Counted from the first letter of the stretch, positions 1 to 9,507 are shown. The stretch: DNA of 64,000 nt from Nitrosovibrio sp. Nv6 (GCF_900110495.1 NZ_FODX01000002.1:124001-188000), one strand, 5' to 3'. A program made the numbers and translations. Notes: generated by a model from the sequence alone, not told the origin.

Positions 1-1
1 T

Positions 2-526
2 ATAACATTGAATGCACCGGGAACGATAGACCGCAGACCGGATTTTGTCGCCGCAGTGACAGGATTTCTTACGCCGACGATCACCACCGATACAAGCATG
101 CAATTTGACCAGACCCGATTTGTCGCGGATGTGGTCCGCTCAGGTTTGAGCTATCGCCCCGAGCCTGGCAGAGTACTGAACGTTGGCTACCGTTTTACCC
201 GCGATGTATTGCATCAGGTGGATGCCTCGGGCCAATGGCGATGGTCGGAAAGATGGCAAACCATCGGGCGTCTTAACTACTCTCTGCAGGATGAGAGAAT
301 TCTGGAAGGACTGGCGGGACTTGAGTATAATGCCTGCTGCTGGTCGCTGCGGTTCGTGCTCCAGCATCTAACCCTTGCCACCCAGAGAACAACCACGCAG
401 GCTTTTGTGCAACTGGAGTTGAATGGCTTGATGCAAATCGGGTCAAATCCGCTGACCGCACTGCAACGCATTCCCGGATATACCAGAATCGGCAGCCAGG
501 GAAGCAGTATTACAGAAGGGCCATAA
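2..526 (+). CDS. lptD: LPS-assembly protein LptD, C-terminal part (cut by window edge)
   Basis: This is the C-terminal end of the outer-membrane beta-barrel that, with LptE, inserts lipopolysaccharide into the outer leaflet. The frame is open to the left window edge, so the N-terminus and most of the barrel are missing. About 174 codons remain. They show alternating amphipathic strands and the family's NACCWSLRFV stretch with its adjacent cysteines, which in LptD take part in inter-domain disulfides. The product ends 66 bp before surA on the same strand, the usual lptD-surA-pdxA-rsmA order. Its partner gene lptE is also in this window, at 10552-11055. Confidence 0.9.
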   Translation: MTLNAPGTIDRRPDFVAAVTGFLTPTITTDTSMQFDQTRFVADVVRSGLSYRPEPGRVLNVGYRFTRDVLHQVDASGQWRWSERWQTIGRLNYSLQDERILEGLAGLEYNACCWSLRFVLQHLTLATQRTTTQAFVQLELNGLMQIGSNPLTALQRIPGYTRIGSQGSSITEGP

Positions 527-592
527 ATCGAAGACCATACTCATCACTCTTCGCTTGAATCACCTCATTCCGTTCCTCTGCAACCTCTGATA

Positions 593-1936
593 ATGCTTAT
601 TCACATGGGTACGAAATTGTTGCTACGTCCCCTTGTCCCCTTTATTCTGCTGGCATTGCTGATCGCCGACATCGTGGCTGCCCAGGAACCCGGCTATTAC
701 GATCGCATCCAGACGATAGATCATATTGTCGCGGTTGTGAATGAGAATGTGGTGACGCGCCATGAGCTGGATGAAGTGCTCCGGGCCACCCTTAAACAAT
801 TGGAGAAACAGGGAGTGCAGCCCCCTCCGCCCCCGGTACTGGAAAAACAGTTACTGGAGCGTATTATCGTTAACCGGGTCCAACTGCAACTTGCGAAAGA
901 AACGGGCCTGACAATAAGCGATTCGGAGCTCGACCAGACCTTGCGCCGCATTGCTCAGGAAAACAAAATGTCGATGCAGGAGTTTTATAACGCGCTTGAG
1001 CAGGACGGCATCAGCTTCAATAAATTCCGGGACGAGATTCGCGATGAAATCATTCTGGTACGGTTGAAAGAACGCGAGGTAAGCAACCGGGTAAGTGTGA
1101 CCGAGGGAGAGGTCGATAATTATCTCGAAGCACAGAGTTCCTCGGGCGGTAATAACGATGACGAATATCGTATTGCCCACATTCTGGTACAGGTACCGGA
1201 GGGAGCCGATGCCTCGCAAAGCGAAGTCAGACGGAAGCGGGCTGAAGCCGCTCTGGCACGGCTAAAAGAGGGCGCCGAGTTTGCCCAGGTAGCGGCGGAG
1301 TTCTCCGATTCGCCTGACGCTACGGAAGGCGGGTTGCTTGATTGGCGACCCGCTGCTCAACTAACGAAGAAGTTCGCCGAAGTATTGGTTTCGATGAAAA
1401 AGGGCGAGTTGACGCCGGTAATTCCGGGCCCGAATGGTTTTCATATTCTCAAGCTTGTCGATCGCCGCAATCAAAATGGCGCTGTAACAATGGTGGATCA
1501 AACCCATGCTCGTCATATCCTTATAAAAATCAGCGAGCTTACGTCTGAAGCAGATGCGAAGCGGCGCATAACGGATCTGAAAGAGCGCCTGGAGAACGGC
1601 GGCAAGTTTGAAGAACTGGCGAAAACCCATTCCGAAGATGCTACGGCGCCGCAAGGCGGCGACCTCGGCTGGGTCTCGCCTGGCGACACCGTACCGGAGT
1701 TCGAACAGGCAATGAATGCGCTTGAACCCGGCCAAATCAGCCAGCCCGTACAATCGCCGTTTGGCTGGCACCTGATACAGGTTGTCGAGCGACGTTCCCA
1801 GGATGTAAGCCAGGAGCGGCAGCGCCAATCCGCCCGACAGGCGATACGTGCGCGTAAAGCGGACGCCGCTTTTCAGGAATGGCTGCAACGTCTGCGCGAC
1901 CGCGCTTACGTCGAATACAGGCTGGAGGAAGGTTAG
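593..1936 (+). CDS. surA: Periplasmic chaperone / peptidyl-prolyl isomerase SurA
   Basis: SurA escorts unfolded outer-membrane proteins, including LptD, across the periplasm to the BAM complex. The 447-residue product has an N-terminal signal peptide (hydrophobic stretch around residues 8-29, cleavage likely after IVAA), a SurA N-terminal chaperone domain (about 40-160), two parvulin domains (about 190-285, starting near the AHILVQV motif, and 300-400, near ARHILIK) and a C-terminal helix. The length is normal for the family. A second ATG at 605 is an alternative start; neither has a strong Shine-Dalgarno sequence. It sits between lptD and pdxA, probably in one transcript. Confidence 0.95.
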   Translation: MLIHMGTKLLLRPLVPFILLALLIADIVAAQEPGYYDRIQTIDHIVAVVNENVVTRHELDEVLRATLKQLEKQGVQPPPPPVLEKQLLERIIVNRVQLQLAKETGLTISDSELDQTLRRIAQENKMSMQEFYNALEQDGISFNKFRDEIRDEIILVRLKEREVSNRVSVTEGEVDNYLEAQSSSGGNNDDEYRIAHILVQVPEGADASQSEVRRKRAEAALARLKEGAEFAQVAAEFSDSPDATEGGLLDWRPAAQLTKKFAEVLVSMKKGELTPVIPGPNGFHILKLVDRRNQNGAVTMVDQTHARHILIKISELTSEADAKRRITDLKERLENGGKFEELAKTHSEDATAPQGGDLGWVSPGDTVPEFEQAMNALEPGQISQPVQSPFGWHLIQVVERRSQDVSQERQRQSARQAIRARKADAAFQEWLQRLRDRAYVEYRLEEG

Positions 1937-2016
1937 GATCAGTAAATTGCTGAATGCCATTCCGGGCACCGGCGGGGCGCCATGGGGTTCATAATGTCCG
2001 GAAGTTGCAGAAACCC

Positions 2017-2997
2017 ATGCAGCCGCTGATTGCCCTTACCGCAGGAGAGCCTGCGGGAATTGGACCGGACTTATGTGTGCAGATCGCCCAACTGGATCTG
2101 CCAGGCAGACTGATCGTCATCGCCGACCTCGGACTGCTGCGGGAACGGGCGAGCATGCTGCGGCTTCCGCTGGAATTAACAGAATACCGCCCTCTTGCTA
2201 CTGTAGTTGAGCATGAAAAGGGCAATCTGCAAGTGTTGCACCTACCCCTCGCTCAAACTGCGTTCCCTGGAAAACTGGATTCAGTCAATGCTCCTTATGT
2301 CCTGAAGACGCTGGAACGCGCCGTTAAGGGTTGCAGCGATGGCGAATTCGATGCGATGGTTACCGCACCGGTGCATAAAGGCATCATCAACGACGGCGGC
2401 ATCGCGTTCACGGGCCACACGGAATACCTGGCGCAACTCACCCGCAGCCAGGCGGTAATGATGCTCGTCGGCGGCGGCATGCGTGTGACGCTTGCCACTA
2501 CCCACCTGCCACTCAAGGACGTGGCATCGGCTATTACATGCGAAACGCTGGAAAAAAAGCTTCGCATCATTCAGCACGACCTGATCAAGCGCTTTGCCAT
2601 TCCCCGGCCCCGTATCGTCGTGGCCGGGTTAAACCCTCATGCCGGTGAGTCAGGCCATCTTGGCAGGGAAGAGATCGATACCATCATTCCTGCGCTCGAC
2701 AAGCTGCGCGCCGAAGGCATGGACTTGATCGGACCGCTGCCGGCCGATACCCTGTTCAATCCATCGAAGCTGAAGGACTATGACTGCATATTCGCCATGT
2801 ACCATGACCAGGGACTGCCGGTGTTGAAACATGCCAGCTTTGGTGCGGCTGTCAACGTAACGTTGGGGCTGCCTATTATTCGCACTTCAGTAGATCACGG
2901 CACAGCCCTCGAGTTGGCCGGGACCGGCCTCGCTGACCACGGGAGCCTGATGGCTGCAATCGAGATGGCGATGATGCTGGCCGGAAGCCAGCGATAA
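2017..2997 (+). CDS. pdxA: 4-hydroxythreonine-4-phosphate dehydrogenase PdxA
   Basis: PdxA oxidises 4-phosphohydroxy-L-threonine in the DXP-dependent pathway to pyridoxal phosphate. The start is placed at 2017 because the protein then begins MQPLIALTAGEPAGIG, which matches the family N-terminus. A longer reading from 1954 adds 21 residues without resemblance to the family. The divalent-metal histidines are visible in the HKGIIND segment and in MYHDQGLPVLKH. At 326 residues the length is normal. It follows surA by about 80 bp and precedes rsmA, the common proteobacterial arrangement. Confidence 0.94.
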   Translation: MQPLIALTAGEPAGIGPDLCVQIAQLDLPGRLIVIADLGLLRERASMLRLPLELTEYRPLATVVEHEKGNLQVLHLPLAQTAFPGKLDSVNAPYVLKTLERAVKGCSDGEFDAMVTAPVHKGIINDGGIAFTGHTEYLAQLTRSQAVMMLVGGGMRVTLATTHLPLKDVASAITCETLEKKLRIIQHDLIKRFAIPRPRIVVAGLNPHAGESGHLGREEIDTIIPALDKLRAEGMDLIGPLPADTLFNPSKLKDYDCIFAMYHDQGLPVLKHASFGAAVNVTLGLPIIRTSVDHGTALELAGTGLADHGSLMAAIEMAMMLAGSQR

Positions 2998-3228
2998 TTT
3001 TCTATTTATCCGATTTATCCGGCGAGAAATACTATGGATTTCTTCGTTCAGGGACCTGACCCGAATCCAGTCCGAATAAATGAATGTGCTGTACACACCA
3101 TTGGCACCGGCTTTCACCTGTATGACATGGGACCGATTGCTTGTTGAACCAGGTAACAGAGAATCTGTGTAAGCAGAGGGAACAATCCGGCACCCGTAGC
3201 AGTAATTATCGGCTTTATCGTCTCGCCC

Positions 3229-3996
3229 ATGCCCCACAACCCCCGCAAACGTTTCGGCCAGAATTTTCTGGTTGATCCCCATGTCGTGATGGATATTATT
3301 CGTGCCATCCATCCCTGCAAAGGCGACCTTCTCGTGGAAATCGGACCGGGACTGGGTGCATTGACCCGGCCCCTGCTGCGGTCGCTTGATCACCTTCACG
3401 TGGTGGAAATTGACCGCGACATCGTCGAACGCTTGCGAAGGGAATTTTCTGAAAAAAATCTGACGATATATCAGGGCGACGCGCTGGAATTTGACTTTGG
3501 GGCGCTAGGATCAAATCTTCGGGCGGTTGGCAACCTGCCCTACAACATTTCCACGCCTATCCTGTTTCATTTAAGCCAGTTTGCGGAAAACATCCGGGAC
3601 ATGCATTTCATGCTGCAAAAGGAAGTGGTAGCGCGGATGGTGGCCGCACCCTCCACGCCGGATTACGGCCGGCTTTCAGTCATGCTGCAGTACCGGTTCC
3701 AAATGGAACAACTCTTCATTGTCCCGCCGGAATGCTTTCGGCCCGCGCCCAAGGTGGAGTCGGCCATTGTCCGCATGATCCCCCGCAGGGAACAACTCAT
3801 GGAGGCCAGCAAGGAAAAGGTATTTGCAAGTATCGTTTCCGCAGCATTCTCGCAGCGGCGTAAAACCCTGCGCAACACGCTGCGCGATTATCTCAAGCCC
3901 GAGGACTACGCCGCGCTGGAGATTGACTCAAACCAGCGTGCGGAAAATTTATCCGTGGCTCAGTTTGTGGCCGCGGCAAACCGCTTGGGTGAATGA
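3229..3996 (+). CDS. rsmA: 16S rRNA dimethyladenosine transferase RsmA (KsgA)
   Basis: RsmA dimethylates the two adjacent adenines in the helix-45 loop near the 3' end of 16S rRNA and acts as a late 30S assembly checkpoint. The 255-residue protein starts with the typical RKRFGQNFL motif, then shows the SAM-binding VEIGPGLGALT motif (about residues 37-47), the acidic loop VEIDRD and the catalytic NLPYNIS motif (about 103-109). The C-terminal helical domain contains the SQRRKTLRN signature. A 231-bp gap with no recognisable gene separates it from pdxA, so it may have its own promoter. No inactivating change is seen. Confidence 0.95.
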   Translation: MPHNPRKRFGQNFLVDPHVVMDIIRAIHPCKGDLLVEIGPGLGALTRPLLRSLDHLHVVEIDRDIVERLRREFSEKNLTIYQGDALEFDFGALGSNLRAVGNLPYNISTPILFHLSQFAENIRDMHFMLQKEVVARMVAAPSTPDYGRLSVMLQYRFQMEQLFIVPPECFRPAPKVESAIVRMIPRREQLMEASKEKVFASIVSAAFSQRRKTLRNTLRDYLKPEDYAALEIDSNQRAENLSVAQFVAAANRLGE

Positions 3997-4175
3997 TAGC
4001 TTGCATAGCGCAAGTCTGATCGGCAGATAGTTTCAGCAGGAACAATTCTGGGCTCTCATTGAGATATCAGACACCCAAATAGCCGTTTATTGATTTAATA
4101 CATCACCATGAGCATACGTATAATTTAGCGACCAAAGCGACAAAAAAAACGGAAGAAAGCTTCGTCAGACAGGTC

Positions 4176-4814
4176 ATGAAATTTTTCGCACCGCATGTAT
4201 TCACATTTATGGCTTTCCTGACATGGAGTCTGGCCCAGCCGGCCGGCGCGGAGATCATCTACTGGTTTACCGACGAAAATGGCGTCGTACATTTTTCCAA
4301 CGTGCCCACCGATAAACGTTACGTCCCGTTTACAGCAGCCGGTGGCACCGTTGTAAAGAAAGCGATGGCCACTCCGCTCGGCGCGCCGCCTCGGCAGCCG
4401 GTTAAAGCTCAGTATGGCGCCATAGTCGAAGAGATTGCCCGGACTTATGGCCTGGAAAGTGCGCTGATACATGCCGTAGTCCTTGTAGAGTCGGCTTATA
4501 ACCCCAAGGCGGTTTCAAAAAAAGGCGCCGCCGGGCTAATGCAGTTAATGCCTGAAACCGCGCAGCGATACGGTGTTACCGACCGGTTCGACCCCGTACA
4601 AAATCTTCATGGTGGCGCGAGATATCTGAGTCACCTGTTGAAGATGTTTAATGGCGACATGAGCCTCATGCTGGCTGCTTACAATGCAGGCGAGAACAAC
4701 GTCGTCAAATATGGAAACCAGATTCCGCCGTTTCAGGAGACCAGAGCTTATGTGCCGCGCGTGCTGGATTTCTATCGAAAATATCAGGCCAGCATGAAGT
4801 TCGTTCAGTCGTAA
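4176..4814 (+). CDS. Secreted lytic transglycosylase (DUF4124 + SLT domain)
   Basis: This protein is predicted to cleave the MurNAc-GlcNAc bond of peptidoglycan non-hydrolytically in the periplasm. It has a signal peptide (residues 1-25, ending PAGA), an N-terminal DUF4124-like segment (IIYWFTDENGVVHFSNVP, about 26-45) and a C-terminal Slt catalytic domain from about residue 80. The catalytic glutamate lies in VLVESAYNP, followed by GLMQLMPETA and the AYNAGENNV motif that shapes the active site. At 212 residues it is a compact member of the family. It is transcribed apart from rsmA (179-bp gap). A specific mlt or slt symbol is not justified. Confidence 0.88.
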   Translation: MKFFAPHVFTFMAFLTWSLAQPAGAEIIYWFTDENGVVHFSNVPTDKRYVPFTAAGGTVVKKAMATPLGAPPRQPVKAQYGAIVEEIARTYGLESALIHAVVLVESAYNPKAVSKKGAAGLMQLMPETAQRYGVTDRFDPVQNLHGGARYLSHLLKMFNGDMSLMLAAYNAGENNVVKYGNQIPPFQETRAYVPRVLDFYRKYQASMKFVQS

Positions 4815-4876
4815 CGGGATTCTAAAGAATCCTCCGGATCATCCGAGATTCGGTTGAGCGACGTTTGATACGGAAC

Positions 4877-4966
4877 TTAGCCCCAAAAAATTCCCGTTTC
4901 GTCGCGTTGCACCTCGGCCAGCAGCTTTTCGATGTCTTTGCTTTCCGGGTATAGGTCGGGCAAAAA
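4877..4966 (-). pseudogene. Possible C-terminal gene remnant
   Basis: On the minus strand a short open stretch reads as a plausible protein tail, including LPDLYPESKDIEKLLAEVQRDE and ending IFWG before a TAA at 4877-4879. It has no start codon of its own apart from a TTG and is closed upstream by a TGA in the same frame. It lies just downstream of the desaturase gene. The acidic amphipathic composition looks coding rather than random, so it may be the end of a deleted gene. I do not recognise the parent family, and it could be chance. Confidence 0.22.
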
Positions 4967-4994
4967 AAGAGGAGAGACTGCTCAGTCCCTGGTC

Positions 4995-5885
4995 TTAATT
5001 CCGCTCCTCCTTGCCCTTTTCCAAAGCTCCGCTGGCGGATGACCCATCCTTTGTCTCGCGCATGTTGATTGGATAACTATTGGCAGGGCCAATGAAAGGC
5101 TGAATCAGCATCCGGTCAAGCCGCTCCCAAACCGGGTCACGGAAGAGGTTTATGCCAATTGTCATGCCCTCGTGGCCATCACGCGGCTGATCTTGATAAG
5201 TCCCCAGCAGCCGGTCCCACCACGGCAGATTGAATCCGAAATTTGAATTCGTCTCGTTGGGGTACCAGGAATGATGGACGCGGTGCATATCGGGAGTCAC
5301 AACCAGCCAACGCAGGAATCTGTCAAGGGGCGGGGGGATGCGAACGTTGCCGTGATTGAATAATGAAGTGGCATTAAGCAATATCTCGAATATCAGCACG
5401 GCCAGCGCAGGCGCTCCGAGCGCAGCCACAACCATCAGTTTGATGATCATGGAGAGCACGATCTCAATCGGATGGAAACGTACACCGGTTGTTACGTCGA
5501 AATCGAGGTCTGAATGATGCATCCTGTGCAGCCGCCACAGCCAAGGCACCGCATGGAACAATACATGCTGAAGGTAAATGGCCAAATCAAGAACCAGGAC
5601 AGCAATCAGAATAGCGATCCATTCCGGAACAGCAAAAGCGTTCAACAGGCCCCAGCCTCGCTCCTCAGCCGATAACGCAACCCCGATGGCGGCTGTCGGG
5701 AAAAGTATGCGAACCACCAGCGTATTCAGCGCCACCATGCCGAGATTGGCTGGCCAACGCTTGAGCCGCGACAAGCCCCGCCGCCGCCGAGGCGCCAAGA
5801 CTTCCCAAACACCCATCGCTGCAAGAGCCGCCATAAAAAACCCCAGGCGGACAAACGGCTCGGCCTGAAGAACAGTTTGGGCCAT
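4995..5885 (-). CDS. Sterol desaturase / fatty acid hydroxylase family membrane protein
   Basis: This is a member of the integral-membrane di-iron hydroxylase superfamily, which oxygenates lipid-like substrates in the membrane. The histidine clusters that bind the two irons are all present: HVLFH (about residue 107), HRMHH (about 119), FHPIE (about 137) and MHRVHH (about 200). Several hydrophobic segments surround them (about 10-27, 45-65, 85-105, 140-170). The length of 296 residues is normal. No pathway partner lies next to it, so the substrate (hopanoid, fatty acid, carotenoid or other) cannot be inferred. A 4 x 11-bp repeat lies immediately upstream of its start. Confidence 0.85.
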   Translation of the reverse strand: MAQTVLQAEPFVRLGFFMAALAAMGVWEVLAPRRRRGLSRLKRWPANLGMVALNTLVVRILFPTAAIGVALSAEERGWGLLNAFAVPEWIAILIAVLVLDLAIYLQHVLFHAVPWLWRLHRMHHSDLDFDVTTGVRFHPIEIVLSMIIKLMVVAALGAPALAVLIFEILLNATSLFNHGNVRIPPPLDRFLRWLVVTPDMHRVHHSWYPNETNSNFGFNLPWWDRLLGTYQDQPRDGHEGMTIGINLFRDPVWERLDRMLIQPFIGPANSYPINMRETKDGSSASGALEKGKEERN

Positions 5886-5899
5886 CGTTTTCCCGGTAG

Positions 5900-5943
5900 A
5901 GTTATTGGATAGTTACTGGGGAGTTATCGGGTAGTTATTGGGG
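5900..5943. repeat. Four tandem 11-bp degenerate repeats
   Basis: Four consecutive 11-bp units read agttattggat, agttactgggg, agttatcgggt and agttattgggg. They can also be read as two 22-bp units. The array ends 15 bp upstream of the start codon of the minus-strand desaturase gene. The 11-bp period is close to one DNA helical turn. Confidence 0.75.
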
Positions 5944-6050
5944 ACAGACCACGGTTTCGTTTGCGAGCAATCGAGAAGACGTAAAAAATTGCTGACTTCT
6001 ATCGTTTTCAGGGATTTTTTTCCACGGTCTAATAGGTGGAATCAACACGC

Positions 6051-7934
6051 CTACTTCTTCGGTGCATAAAGATCTGTGATAGACCCTTCCGCGATTTCGG
6101 CAGCGAAAAAGATAGTTTCGGATAACGTCGGGTGAGGATGGATGGTAAGGCCAATATCTTCCATATCCGCGCCCATTTCAAGCCCCAACACGGTTTCGGA
6201 AATCAGTTCGCCCGCATTGACCCCAACAATGCCGGCCCCAAGAATACGACGGGTTTTTTTGTCCAGAAGTAATTTGGTCATGCCTTCGTCGCGCGCCATT
6301 GCCAGCGCGCGGCCGCTTGCTGCCCAGGGGAATACCGCTTTCTCGTACTCGACGCCCTGCTTGCCGGCTTCGGTTTCCGTCAGGCCCATCCAGGCAATTT
6401 CCGGGTCGGTGTAGGCTACGGAGGGGATGGCACGCGCGTCGAACGCCGCTTTTTTTGCATGTTCTCCGCCCGCTATAATCTCGGCGGCGAGCTTGCCTTC
6501 GTGCGTAGCCTTGTGCGCCAGCATGGGCTCGCCGGCGATGTCGCCGATAGCGAAAATATGCGGCACATTGGTCCGCAGTTGTTTGTTTACGGGAATGAAC
6601 CCGCGTTCGTCCACATTGATACCGGCACTTTCGGCGCCAATATCGCGTCCGTTGGGGCGGCGTCCCACCGCCATCAGGATGCGATCGTAGATTTGCGGCT
6701 CAGGTGCAGGGGCGCCGCCGGACTTTCCCTCAAATGTAACTTTCAGTCCATCTTCCTGAGCCTCGATTGCGGTGACTTTGGTTTTCAGGTAGATTGCCTC
6801 GTAGCGTTTCTGTATGCGCTTTTGCAATGGCCTGATGAGATCGCTGTCTGCGCCTGGGATCAGTTGATCCATTAATTCCACGACGCTGATCTTGCTACCC
6901 AGTGCATCATACACCGTCGCCATTTCCAAGCCGATGATGCCCCCCCCGATGATGAGCATGCGCTTTGGGATATCCTCCAGTTTCAGCGCACCGGTAGAAT
7001 CGATGATGCGCGGATCCTCGTAGGGAAAACCGGGAATGCGCGCCGCGCTTGAGCCTGCCGCGATGATGCAGTGGTCGAACGAGACGGTTTTTGAGCCATC
7101 AGATGTTTCCACTTCTATCATGTTAGGCGAGGTGAACCTGCCCTTTCCTTGTACTGTCTGCACCTTGCGCTGCTTCGCCAGCCCGGCCAGTCCTTTGGTA
7201 AGTTTGCCGATAATGGTTTCTTTCCAACCCCGCAGCTTATCCAGCTCTATGCCGGGTTTACCGAAAGTAATGCCCTGATGGGCCGCTTCCTCTGCTTCGG
7301 CGACAACCTTTGCCACATGCAGCAGCGCTTTGGATGGAATGCAGCCGACATTGAGGCAGACGCCGCCAAGCGTGGGGTAACGTTCGATCAATACCACCTT
7401 CTTGTCTAGATCGGCGGCACGAAACGCGGCAGTATAGCCTCCAGGACCTGCTCCCAGCACAACTACATCGGCATGTATATCGCCGCGCGGAACAGAAGGA
7501 ATGGAAGGGGGCGTAGCAGATTCTTTATGGGTCGGGGTGGCCGAGTCCGATGTCTTCTCTTCTTTTTCAGGAGCGGGCGCAACGTCAGGCGCAGGCGTTT
7601 CCTTCGGCTCAGCCGGCCCAGTCGGCTCAGCTGGCTCAGCTGATTTTGCAGGTTCAGGCGCTTTACCAGTTGAAGCCGCTTCCCCGGATGGCGCCTCCGC
7701 TTCCAGCATGAGTATGAGCGATCCTTCGGAAACTTTGTCACCAACCTTGACCTTGACTTCCTTGACTACACCAGCTTGAGGCGTGGGAACCTCCATCGTC
7801 GCCTTATCGGTTTCCAGCGTGATCAGCGACGTTTCCTTTTCCACCGTATCGCCCGGTTTTACCAGCACTTCAACAATGGGAACGTCCTTGAAATCGCCGA
7901 TGTCCGGAATTTTTATTTCGGTAAGCTGAGTCAT
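6051..7934 (-). CDS. lpdA: Dihydrolipoyl dehydrogenase with N-terminal lipoyl domain
   Basis: This is the E3 flavoenzyme that reoxidises dihydrolipoamide with NAD+ in 2-oxoacid dehydrogenase complexes. The 627-residue protein has a lipoyl domain at residues 1-80 with the modified lysine in ETDKATME, a long Pro/Ala/Glu-rich flexible linker (about 82-150), and then the E3 core. The core shows the FAD motif [11 protein letters not shown], the redox-active pair in [13 protein letters not shown], the NAD-binding [10 protein letters not shown] and the C-terminal HPHPTLSE with the catalytic His-Glu pair. It follows proA by 51 bp. The E1 and E2 genes are not in this window, so E3 is encoded away from them or serves several complexes. 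Confidence 0.93.
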   Translation of the reverse strand: MTQLTEIKIPDIGDFKDVPIVEVLVKPGDTVEKETSLITLETDKATMEVPTPQAGVVKEVKVKVGDKVSEGSLILMLEAEAPSGEAASTGKAPEPAKSAEPAEPTGPAEPKETPAPDVAPAPEKEEKTSDSATPTHKESATPPSIPSVPRGDIHADVVVLGAGPGGYTAAFRAADLDKKVVLIERYPTLGGVCLNVGCIPSKALLHVAKVVAEAEEAAHQGITFGKPGIELDKLRGWKETIIGKLTKGLAGLAKQRKVQTVQGKGRFTSPNMIEVETSDGSKTVSFDHCIIAAGSSAARIPGFPYEDPRIIDSTGALKLEDIPKRMLIIGGGIIGLEMATVYDALGSKISVVELMDQLIPGADSDLIRPLQKRIQKRYEAIYLKTKVTAIEAQEDGLKVTFEGKSGGAPAPEPQIYDRILMAVGRRPNGRDIGAESAGINVDERGFIPVNKQLRTNVPHIFAIGDIAGEPMLAHKATHEGKLAAEIIAGGEHAKKAAFDARAIPSVAYTDPEIAWMGLTETEAGKQGVEYEKAVFPWAASGRALAMARDEGMTKLLLDKKTRRILGAGIVGVNAGELISETVLGLEMGADMEDIGLTIHPHPTLSETIFFAAEIAEGSITDLYAPKK

Positions 7935-7985
7935 GACAACCTTTTTGAGCGAAGAAGCAGGTTTTCTATTGGGAAATGTTATGGT

Positions 7986-9251
7986 CTATTGCCGGATGTG
8001 CCCATCACCCAGCACAATGAATTTCTGGCTGGTCAACCCTTCCAGTCCTACCGGGCCGCGGGCGTGAATTTTATCAGTGGAAATCCCGATTTCCGCGCCG
8101 AGTCCGTACTCGAATCCATCTGCGAAACGCGTGGAGGCGTTCACCATTACCGAACTGGAGTCCACCTCGCGCAGGAAACGGCGGGCACGGCCATAGTCCT
8201 CGGTAATGATCGAATCGGTATGTTGCGAACCATAAACAGAAATATGTTCGATAGCTTGATCCAGCCCGCTGACTACCCGCACACTCAGGATCGGGGCAAG
8301 ATACTCCGTGTGCCAATCCTCTTCCGCCGCTTCGCCCATCTGTTCGATGATGGCTCGGGAAGCCGCATCGCCGCGCAGCTCCACGCCCTTATCCAGATAA
8401 ATCTTGCACAGCGGAGGCAGCACTTCTCTGGCAATGCCTTCATGCACCAACAGGGTTTCCATGGTGTTGCACGTGCCGTAACGCTGAGTCTTGGCGTTGT
8501 CAGCGACGCGAATGGCCTTATCCGGATCGGCTCCGTCATCGATATAAACATGGCAGACGCCGTGCAGGTGTTTGATAACCGGAATACGCGCTTCACTGGA
8601 AATACGTTCGATCAATCCTTTGCCGCCGCGCGGCACGATGACGTCGACGAATTCTTTCATAGTGATGAGTTCACCCACGGCCGCCCGGTCAGTGGTTTCA
8701 ATAACCTGTATCGCCGTTTCCGGCAATCCCGCACCTTTCAACCCTTCCTTCACACAAGCCGCGATAGCCTGATTACTATGGATAGCTTCCGACCCTCCGC
8801 GCAATATTGCCGCGTTGCCCGCCTTGAGGCACAGCCCGGCGGCATCTGCGGTAACGTTGGGACGCGCTTCGTAAATGATACCGACCACGCCCAGCGGCAC
8901 CCGCATTTTTCCAACCTGTATGCCGGCAGGACGGTATTTCAAATCGCTGATTTCACCCACCGGATCAGCCAGCCCAGCGATTTGCAGCAGGCCTTCCGCC
9001 ATGCTCCCAATACTTCTGGAGGTGAGCGTCAGGCGGTCGATCAAAGCCGGGTCGAGTCCTCGTGCTTTCGCGCCTTCCACATCCCTTGCATTCACAATCA
9101 GCAACTGCTGCTCCTCACGCTTGATGGCCGCGGCCGTCAGACTGAGGGCCAAGTTCTTGGCGGCTGTCTCCGCCTTGGCTATGTGACGTGATGCGGCGCG
9201 GGCTTCACGCCCGACGGACTGCATATAAGTCTTGATGTCGATGATGTCCAT
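7986..9251 (-). CDS. proA: Glutamate-5-semialdehyde dehydrogenase ProA
   Basis: ProA reduces gamma-glutamyl phosphate to glutamate-5-semialdehyde with NADPH, the second step of proline synthesis. The aldehyde-dehydrogenase fold is complete, with the catalytic cysteine in [15 protein letters not shown] and the conserved IYEARPNVT segment. I start at the ATG at 9251 ([11 protein letters not shown]), which matches family N-termini; a longer reading from 9272 adds seven unlike residues. The product is 421 residues, a normal length. It lies downstream of holA after a 256-bp gap that contains a dispersed-repeat-like sequence, and upstream of lpdA. Confidence 0.95.
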   Translation of the reverse strand: MDIIDIKTYMQSVGREARAASRHIAKAETAAKNLALSLTAAAIKREEQQLLIVNARDVEGAKARGLDPALIDRLTLTSRSIGSMAEGLLQIAGLADPVGEISDLKYRPAGIQVGKMRVPLGVVGIIYEARPNVTADAAGLCLKAGNAAILRGGSEAIHSNQAIAACVKEGLKGAGLPETAIQVIETTDRAAVGELITMKEFVDVIVPRGGKGLIERISSEARIPVIKHLHGVCHVYIDDGADPDKAIRVADNAKTQRYGTCNTMETLLVHEGIAREVLPPLCKIYLDKGVELRGDAASRAIIEQMGEAAEEDWHTEYLAPILSVRVVSGLDQAIEHISVYGSQHTDSIITEDYGRARRFLREVDSSSVMVNASTRFADGFEYGLGAEIGISTDKIHARGPVGLEGLTSQKFIVLGDGHIRQ

Positions 9252-9414
9252 GTCGCAGTTCCAGTTAGACAATAAATTTGATCAATGCGAGATGCCAATA
9301 CCGGGATAAGCCAGCGGATATGCGCTGACATCCGGCGAGCCAACCGTATAGACGCCATATCGGCGAGAGCCGGCATCCAGCGCGGGGTACAGCGCATGCA
9401 ACTGTTGGTTTGAA

Positions 9415-9445
9415 CTGGATTCCGGGTCACGCCCGAAATGACGAA
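9415..9445. repeat. Dispersed repeat-like palindrome in the holA-proA gap
   Basis: The minus strand carries cgggcgtgacccggaat, preceded by a run reading ttcgtcattt and followed by ccag. The core forms an imperfect stem. It resembles the short dispersed repeats of the form cgtcattccgggcgtgacccggaatccag seen in many proteobacterial genomes. Only one copy lies in this window, so the repeat status is inferred from memory, not shown. Confidence 0.45.
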
Positions 9446-9507
9446 ATTCATAGTATTTTCTCGTGCCAGATAAATAGTATGGAATTCCAAAACCGCTGTA
9501 ATCCCCA

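Noticed and set aside
1361..1969. A 202-codon minus-strand frame opposite surA
   Set aside because: surA has intact parvulin domains on the plus strand, and the opposite frame shows no family motif.
7776..9191. A 471-codon open frame on the plus strand
   Set aside because: It lies entirely antisense to lpdA and proA, which have full family motifs. Its product is Arg/His/Gln-rich with no recognisable domain, typical of a shadow frame in GC-rich coding DNA.
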